A DNA stretch of 64,000 nt, taken from NCBI RefSeq assembly GCF_000014685.1, contig NC_008321.1, forward strand, positions 3,593,001 through 3,657,000, read 5' to 3'. The stretch is from Shewanella sp. MR-4 (GTDB taxonomy: Bacteria > Pseudomonadota > Gammaproteobacteria > Enterobacterales > Shewanellaceae). Every line of letters starts with the position of its first letter. Position 1 is the first letter of the stretch. Positions 59,609 to 64,000 of the stretch are shown piece after piece. The notes under the pieces are model-generated. The model was not told the origin of the DNA. It did no database searches and was given only the letters and a program-made list of their open reading frames with translations. The position numbers and the translations under genes are program-made.

Positions 59609-60343
59609 ATGAAAAAATCCATGTTATTAGGCGGCCTAGCCCTCACTGCCACCTTGTTGTTAGCTGGATGTGGGAAAAGCAACGATGTTTTAGTGGTTGG
59701 CACCAATGCGGCCTTCCCGCCCTTTGAATATGTTGGCGGACAAAGTGGCGACGAAATCAAAGGCTTCGATATTGAGCTTGCCAAACAAATCGCTAAAGAT
59801 GCCGGCAAGACGCTCAAAGTCGAAAACATGAAATTCGATTCACTGATCGTAGCGCTAAACTCAGGCAAGATTGATTTTATCGCCTCGGGCATGACCATCA
59901 CCCCTGAGCGCCAAGCCAGCGTTAACTTTTCGGAGCCCTATTACGAGGCGACTCAAGTGCTACTCGTGAATAAAGATAACGACACCATTCATACCCTTGA
60001 TGACATTAAAGACAAACACTTTGCGGTGCAGCTCGGCTCAACCGCCGATATGATGTCTAAAAAATACACCCAAAATGTCACCGCTTTTAACACAGGCTTC
60101 GAAGCCATTATGGAACTGAAGAATGGCAAAGTCGACTTAGTGCTATTCGATAGCGAGCCTGCGGCGAACTATCTGGCGAAAAACCCGGATCTCAAACTGA
60201 TCAAGCTGGATTTCCCCCCAGAGTTTTATGGCTTTGCGGTATCAAAGCAGCAGCCAGAACTTCTCAATAGCATTAATAACACGCTGAAAAACTTGAAAGA
60301 AAGCGGCCAATATCAGGCGCTCGTTTCAGCCCATATCAAGTGA
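59609..60343 (+). CDS. Amino-acid ABC importer, substrate-binding lipoprotein
   Basis: Solute receptor of 244 residues from the family of GlnH, ArtJ and HisJ. Signal peptide with lipobox (LLAGC, Cys near 21), so it is lipid-anchored. The polar amino-acid binding fold is seen in VLVVGTNAAFPPFEYVGG, IKGFDIELAKQIAKDAG, FDSLIVALNSGKIDFIASGMTITPERQ (with the Arg that grips the substrate carboxylate) and VDLVLFDSEPAANYL. A permease and an ATPase gene follow with overlapping ends. Substrate (Gln, Arg or another polar amino acid) cannot be fixed from the sequence. Confidence 0.92.
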   Translation: MKKSMLLGGLALTATLLLAGCGKSNDVLVVGTNAAFPPFEYVGGQSGDEIKGFDIELAKQIAKDAGKTLKVENMKFDSLIVALNSGKIDFIASGMTITPERQASVNFSEPYYEATQVLLVNKDNDTIHTLDDIKDKHFAVQLGSTADMMSKKYTQNVTAFNTGFEAIMELKNGKVDLVLFDSEPAANYLAKNPDLKLIKLDFPPEFYGFAVSKQQPELLNSINNTLKNLKESGQYQALVSAHIK

Positions 60344-61029
60344 TCCCTATGTTAGAAGCAATCAATACTTCGCTGTTTAGCCCCATTGGCGACGACGGCA
60401 TGATAGGCATACTACTGATCTTAAACGGCTTAAAAGTCACCTTGATTGTGACCTTCTTCGCCATGTTATTAGGCGCAGTATTAGGCGTGGGTACCACACT
60501 GATGAAGATGTCATCAAAGTGGTATATCCGCTTCCCCGCAGAGCTTTATGTTGGCGTGATCCGCGGCACGCCAGTGGTGGTGCAGTTAGTAATCCTTTAC
60601 TTCATCGTGCTGGCCGCATTCGATGTTGATAAGGTGACCGCCGCCATCATCGCCTTTGGTTTAAACAGCGGCGCTTATATCTCTGAGATTATTCGCGCAG
60701 GGATCCAAGCCGTCGATAAAGGTCAAACCGAAGCGGCACGCTCGCTCGGCCTGTCACAGGCGATGACCATGAAGCTGATTATTCTGCCGCAGGCGATTAA
60801 GAATATTCTGCCCGCGTTAGGCAATGAGTTTATCGTGCTACTCAAAGAAACCGCCGTAATTGGCTTTATTGGCGGGGTGGATTTAATGCGGGCGGGTGAA
60901 ATTATCCGTAGCCGTACTTTTGAAGACAGTATCCCACTCTTTACCTGTGCACTGATTTACCTGTTCCTGACCTACAGCTTCACATTTATGCTGTCGAAAT
61001 TCGAAAAGAGGTTGAAGCAAAGTGATTAA
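60340..61029 (+). CDS. Amino-acid ABC importer, permease
   Basis: Inner-membrane permease of 229 residues with five TM helices, GlnP/ArtQ type. MetI-like signature: YIRFPAELYVGVIRGTPVVVQL, with RGTPxxxQL typical of polar amino-acid transporters, and EAA loop TEAARSLGLSQAMTMKLIILPQA near residue 130. Its GTG overlaps the stop of the binding-protein gene; an ATG three codons on (60349) is also possible. A homodimer is expected because only one permease gene is present. Confidence 0.92.
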   Translation: MIPMLEAINTSLFSPIGDDGMIGILLILNGLKVTLIVTFFAMLLGAVLGVGTTLMKMSSKWYIRFPAELYVGVIRGTPVVVQLVILYFIVLAAFDVDKVTAAIIAFGLNSGAYISEIIRAGIQAVDKGQTEAARSLGLSQAMTMKLIILPQAIKNILPALGNEFIVLLKETAVIGFIGGVDLMRAGEIIRSRTFEDSIPLFTCALIYLFLTYSFTFMLSKFEKRLKQSD

Positions 61030-61747
61030 CATAACCAACCTACACAAAAGTTACGGCGATAACGCGGTCCTTAAGGGCATCAACGAACATATTCGCCAAG
61101 GCGAAGTGGTGAGTGTGATCGGCCCCAGCGGCAGCGGTAAAAGCACCTTTTTACGTTGCATCAACCTGTTAGAAAAACCCACCCAAGGGGATATTGAAAT
61201 CGAAGGGCAATCCATTACCGCTAAAGATGCCTGTGTCGATAAATTGCGGCAAAAAGTGGGCATGGTGTTCCAAAACTTTAACCTGTTCCCCCATAAAACC
61301 GTATTGCAAAACATTACCTTAACGCCAGTGAGCCTAAAGTTAATGACCCAAGCTGAAGCCGATAACAAGGCGCTGGCGCTGCTTACTCAAGTGGGTTTGC
61401 AGGATAAAGCCAATGCCTATCCTTCGAGTCTCTCGGGTGGACAAAAACAACGGGTTGCTATTGCCCGCGCCTTGGCGATGGAGCCGGATCTGATGCTTTT
61501 CGATGAGCCCACCTCGGCACTCGACCCCGAAATGGTCGGCGATGTACTGGATGTGATGAAGGACTTAGCGCAAAAAGGCATGACCATGGTAATTGTGACC
61601 CATGAAATGGGCTTTGCACGCGATGTTTCCGATAGAGTCATCTTTATGGATGGCGGCTATGTGGTGGAGTCCAATATCCCCGAGGAATTATTCACCCGCC
61701 CCAAAGAAGCCAGAACCCAAAGCTTTTTAAGCAAGGTGCTGCGTTAA
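61022..61747 (+). CDS. Amino-acid ABC importer, ATP-binding protein (GlnQ/HisP type)
   Basis: ATPase of 241 residues. Walker A is GPSGSGKST near residue 34, the Q-loop is in MVFQNFNLFPHKTV, the signature is LSGGQKQRVAIARAL near residue 139, Walker B is LMLFDEPTSALDPEMVG, and the switch His is in VTHEMGFARD. These are the GlnQ-class motifs. Start is a GTG overlapping the permease stop by eight bases. A terminator follows, after which the cassette array begins. Confidence 0.94.
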   Translation: MINITNLHKSYGDNAVLKGINEHIRQGEVVSVIGPSGSGKSTFLRCINLLEKPTQGDIEIEGQSITAKDACVDKLRQKVGMVFQNFNLFPHKTVLQNITLTPVSLKLMTQAEADNKALALLTQVGLQDKANAYPSSLSGGQKQRVAIARALAMEPDLMLFDEPTSALDPEMVGDVLDVMKDLAQKGMTMVIVTHEMGFARDVSDRVIFMDGGYVVESNIPEELFTRPKEARTQSFLSKVLR

Positions 61748-61782
61748 TTCAAGCAGCGGACATCGATTAAGCTTAATCTTCC

Positions 61783-61816
61783 ACGCCCATTGTTAGTGTT
61801 AACTGTGGGCGTTTTA
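61783..61816 (+). terminator. Terminator after the amino-acid importer operon
   Basis: ACGCCCA pairs with TGGGCGT around a 16-base loop and is followed by TTTTATTT. It marks the edge between core genome and the cassette array. Confidence 0.65.
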
Positions 61817-61856
61817 TTTACCCTACTAAAGTCTCTCTTGAGTCGTTTGTGAGTTT

Positions 61857-62261
61857 TTAGGGGCCGTCTGGACCTGAATCCAAAAACTGTGGGAGCTCAT
61901 CATTTAAATGTAACCAGTTCACTTTGCTTTGACACCATATGTGGTACTGAGGCTCGACTTTTGAACTCTCGTCTAACGTACATATTGTGATATCTATAGT
62001 TTTTGGCTCAACTGTCGCCCTAAAAGCTATCTGTGAACCACAATAACGACAGAACTCCCTCTGATATTTTTGACTTGAAGCATATATAGCAGCATCACCA
62101 CTTGTGTATAAAAAACCAGAAAAGGGAATCGTTAACCAAGCTACCATGGGAGCGCCATTGGCTTTCTGACAAATTTTACAATGACAAAATCCAGCATCAA
62201 TTGGGATTGCATCAATTGAATATCGTAATTTTCCGCATAAGCATCCGCCATCAAGCTTCAT
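61857..62261 (-). CDS. Integron cassette gene: GFA-family (CENP-V/GFA) protein
   Basis: Zinc-binding protein of 134 residues in the GFA family, related to glutathione-dependent formaldehyde-activating enzyme, though most members have other or unknown roles. Zinc ligands are in GGCLCGKLRY, FCHCKICQKANGAP and EFCRYCGSQIAF, matching the usual CxC, CHCxxCQ and CxxC spacing. The ATG at 62261 is chosen; a GTG at 62288 lies inside the attC end. The gene follows the attC at 62278-62412 in reading direction, so it is a cassette. No attC is found after its own stop, so its cassette is truncated or terminal. Confidence 0.85.
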   Translation of the reverse strand: MKLDGGCLCGKLRYSIDAIPIDAGFCHCKICQKANGAPMVAWLTIPFSGFLYTSGDAAIYASSQKYQREFCRYCGSQIAFRATVEPKTIDITICTLDESSKVEPQYHIWCQSKVNWLHLNDELPQFLDSGPDGP

Positions 62262-62277
62262 AATATGTCTCGACTTA

Positions 62278-62412
62278 GTAACGTCCACCTAAGGGGCTGG
62301 CAACGCATTACCACTAAACTCAAACACAACGGCCGTAATCACTTCGGCACAATGGGACAGGAAACGCCGCGCGTTAGCAGTTCCCCCTTGAAGCGTTTGT
62401 ATTGTTATGTGC
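62278..62412 (-). other. Integron attC site 3 (close to Vibrio VCR)
   Basis: Read on the minus strand it starts CATAACAATACAAACGCTTC and ends CCCCTTAGGTGGACGTTAC. Inside are GCGGCGTTTCCTGTCCCATT and GTTGTGTTTGAGTTTAGTG, which closely follow the Vibrio cholerae repeat consensus as I know it. It separates two genes that both read leftward, as expected for an array in minus orientation. Confidence 0.92.
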
Positions 62413-62418
62413 ATATTA

Positions 62419-62910
62419 TTAGTATGCCTTCAATGTGTTAAAAATCTCCATAGACAAGCCAGAAAACACAGTGAAAATTGACTCAGATAACATCTTGGCA
62501 TTGTCGAAATCGGGACTGGCAAGCATTGTAACTTCAAAGATTGACCATTCTGGCATGACATCTTGGTTCACCCACTTAATGCCTTGTAACTTTTCCCAAT
62601 AACTAATCTGAACATCTTTTGTTTGTCCCAACAACCAAAGCTCGAAGCGCACCTCTTGATGGTTTAGTACGATCGCTAACTTGAGTTTGTGTTTTTTAAG
62701 GAAATCGTTTTGCAAATAAAAATAAGTAAAGTCGATATAACCATGCAGTACATTTGCAACTAAGTATTCGCCTTTGTAATGTTTATCAAATTCAGTTCTG
62801 AGATTTTGTACGATTCCAACAAGGCTTTGATATGTTTTTTGGAGCTCCCCATTCGCGAACGCTTTTCTGTACGCTGGAATTCGAGCATTTAAACTTTTTT
62901 CATCTGGCAT
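62419..62910 (-). CDS. Integron cassette gene: DUF7000-like protein
   Basis: Cytoplasmic protein of 163 residues from the ATG at 62910, which has GAGGACAAGG before it; an ATG at 62940 lies inside the attC end. Recognisable segments are YQSLVGIVQNLRTEFDKHY, VLHGYIDFTYFYLQNDFLKKHKLKLAIVLNHQEVRFELWLLGQ and the final SIFTVFSGLSMEIF. These resemble the uncharacterised DUF7000 family, often carried on mobile elements. No catalytic motif is obvious. attC sites lie on both sides in the same orientation, so this is a complete cassette. Confidence 0.8.
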   Translation of the reverse strand: MPDEKSLNARIPAYRKAFANGELQKTYQSLVGIVQNLRTEFDKHYKGEYLVANVLHGYIDFTYFYLQNDFLKKHKLKLAIVLNHQEVRFELWLLGQTKDVQISYWEKLQGIKWVNQDVMPEWSIFEVTMLASPDFDNAKMLSESIFTVFSGLSMEIFNTLKAY

Positions 62911-62937
62911 ATCCTTGTCCTCTAAACTCTGCAGGCA

Positions 62938-63065
62938 CATAACGCCAAATTAAGTGGTGAACAACGCCACCACCCAACCTAACGCATTCTACCGTAAACG
63001 CTAAATTTGAAGTAGAAGCAAAAGTGCCAAGCGTTGAGAATCCCTCTTAAATTGCTTGTTATAAG
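62938..63065 (-). other. Integron attC site 4 (VCR-like)
   Basis: Read on the minus strand it starts TATAACAAGCAATTTAAGAG and ends CACTTAATTTGGCGTTATG. The TCTCAACGCTTGGC block and GGCGTTGTTCACCACTTAA are the arms; the latter is identical to attC site 2 at 20 kb. Its orientation places the TIR-protein gene to its right as the gene of the same cassette, in reverse. Confidence 0.9.
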
Positions 63066-63136
63066 CCATTTGTCGCTGTAAACCAATTACTTATGGTAAC
63101 ATACTCATGTTTATCGCATATTACTTGGTTAGTTAC

Positions 63137-64000
63137 ATGGCTGATTTAACCACACTAGAAAAGAAGAAATTAGAACGCTACTTCGGTATGGAGAGCGGGT
63201 ACTTTAGTAATTTTTCCAATAACTCTCTAGAGCTATTCGTTGCGGAGCACTTAAGCATCGAGATCTATGACGAAAAGTACAACCTTGGGTCTGGTTCAAA
63301 AGCAAACAGAGTAAGAGCCTTGTGGCAACTAGAAAGCAACGATGTCATTGCGAAATTTCTCACTGCAGTCATGGAACAGGATGACTTTGAGAAAGATAAT
63401 TCTTACTCATACACTGGCAATACCAATGAGACTTTGAAACAAGAGTGCTTAGAAATTATTGCGAGACTCCAAGGAACCACACCGCAACCGCAACCGCAAC
63501 CGCAACCGCAACCGCAACCGCAACCGCAACCGCAACCGCAACCGCAAAATTCGATCACTGAACCAGCACAAGCGCAAGCATTTAATTGGTCAACACCTCC
63601 GATGAAAAAGAAAGTATTCATAGTTCATGGTCATGATGAGCTAACTAAAGAAAAGGTAGCTAGATTTATTTCCCAAGTAGGCTTAGAGCCAATTATCTTG
63701 CATGAACAAGTTAGTGGAAGCCAGACGATCATCGAAAAAATTGAACGTTACGCTGACCAAGTCTGCTTTGCTATCGTACTGTACACTCCTTGTGATAGAG
63801 GCGCGAAAGCCAGTGAAAGAACACCTATGTTCCGAGCTAGGCAGAATGTCGTTTTTGAACATGGATATTTCATCGCTAAGCTGGGACGAAGCAAAGTTAC
63901 AGCCATCGTGAAAGGTAACATAGAGCTACCAAATGACTTTAGCGGAGTGGTATACGTTCCATTCGATGAGAGTGAGGCGTGGAAACTATCACTAGCTCGT
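63137..64000 (+). CDS. TIR-domain protein, CAP12/AbiJ-NTD-like, likely anti-phage effector (3' end outside window)
   Basis: The open frame runs 288 codons to the window edge without a stop. N-terminal domain (residues 1-110, LERYFGMESGYFSNFSNNSL, YDEKYNLGSGSKANRVRALW) resembles the AbiJ-type N-terminal module found on abortive-infection proteins. A (Pro-Gln)11 linker spans about 116-137. The C-terminal TIR-like domain (about 156-288) has KVFIVHGHDELTKEKVARFI, EPIILHEQ, IIEKIERYADQVCFAIVLYTP and RARQNVVFEHGYFIAKLG, the pattern of predicted nucleotide-binding TIR proteins (PF10137); Glu in FEHGY is a candidate catalytic residue for NAD+ cleavage. An in-frame ATG at 63107 is an alternative start. 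Domain names are from memory, not a search. Confidence 0.85.
   Translation, partial: MADLTTLEKKKLERYFGMESGYFSNFSNNSLELFVAEHLSIEIYDEKYNLGSGSKANRVRALWQLESNDVIAKFLTAVMEQDDFEKDNSYSYTGNTNETLKQECLEIIARLQGTTPQPQPQPQPQPQPQPQPQPQPQNSITEPAQAQAFNWSTPPMKKKVFIVHGHDELTKEKVARFISQVGLEPIILHEQVSGSQTIIEKIERYADQVCFAIVLYTPCDRGAKASERTPMFRARQNVVFEHGYFIAKLGRSKVTAIVKGNIELPNDFSGVVYVPFDESEAWKLSLAR
63482..63547 (+). repeat. Perfect hexanucleotide repeat, 11 copies of CCGCAA
   Basis: Eleven uninterrupted six-base units encode (Pro-Gln)11 inside the TIR-protein gene. Gain or loss of units keeps the reading frame and changes only linker length. Confidence 0.97.

Noticed and set aside
63482..63547. CRISPR-like array
   Set aside because: The repeats are contiguous six-base units without spacers and lie inside a coding frame. 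No cas gene is present.
63403..63621. Minus-strand frame encoding a long Cys-Gly repeat
   Set aside because: It is the antisense reading of the CCGCAA repeat inside the TIR-protein gene. It has no ribosome site or family match.

Overview
The window looks like the chromosome of a Shewanella species close to the S. oneidensis / MR-4 group. This is inferred from gene content, not from a database search: an ExeM-type extracellular nuclease with a GlyGly-CTERM tail, KatB catalase, a second peptide deformylase between slyX and an LpoB lipoprotein operon, S46 dipeptidyl peptidase, GbpA, YibH/DUF3302, DUF3142, and many two-component and c-di-GMP proteins. No rRNA or tRNA gene was seen.

Layout. 0-3 kb: an RstA/RstB-like two-component pair (regulator cut by the window start), a DUF1289 protein and a DUF4136 lipoprotein. 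3.0-3.65 kb: an IS200-type element. 3.7-8.9 kb: sulfur assimilation (cysM, and divergent sulfate importer genes sbp-cysT-cysW-cysA). 9-13.7 kb: a YibH-type membrane fusion protein with its DUF3302 partner, two unknown small proteins and a Ycf46-like AAA ATPase. 13.9-19.1 kb: purT, then an overlapping DUF3142 lipoprotein/TPR protein pair. 19.1-22.6 kb: an accessory island with intergenic hairpin repeats, an integron-type cassette array fragment (two attC sites around one membrane-protein gene, no integrase) and an IS110-family (IS1111-group) element with a candidate guide RNA. 22.8-28.4 kb: S46 peptidase, TyrP-like permease and the chitin-binding LPMO gbpA, which sits behind a c-di-GMP-I (GEMM) riboswitch. 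28.8-29.6 kb: a yybP-ykoY manganese riboswitch and a UPF0016 Mn exporter. 29.7-36.9 kb: catalase katB with a 17-codon leader ORF, small membrane proteins, a MenI-like thioesterase, ExeM nuclease and FkpA. 37-43.8 kb: WD40 lipoprotein, slyX, def, two lipoproteins including LpoB, and an M1 aminopeptidase. 43.8-49 kb: an EAL phosphodiesterase, a chemoreceptor and a PAS-GAF-GGDEF cyclase. 49.3-61.8 kb: DUF72, PiT phosphate transporter, OpgD/OpgG-like protein, CstA, GNAT, LrgA/LrgB with a divergent LysR regulator, a predicted outer-membrane protein and an amino-acid ABC importer. 61.8-64 kb: a second integron-cassette array fragment in the opposite orientation (two VCR-like attC sites), with a GFA-family protein, a DUF7000-like protein and, running off the window end, a TIR-domain protein resembling anti-phage effectors.

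How it fits together. Most of the window is ordinary core genome: nutrient uptake (sulfate, phosphate, amino acids, aromatic amino acids, peptide/pyruvate), envelope lipoproteins and extracellular hydrolases. c-di-GMP is a recurring theme, with an EAL enzyme and a GGDEF enzyme in the window and a c-di-GMP riboswitch in front of the secreted chitin-binding protein. The accessory signal is concentrated at 19.1-22.6 kb and 61.8-64 kb. Both are attC-bearing arrays without an integrase in view (CALIN-like). The right-hand one carries the most likely defence gene, a TIR protein with a hypervariable-looking (Pro-Gln)11 linker encoded by a perfect hexanucleotide repeat.
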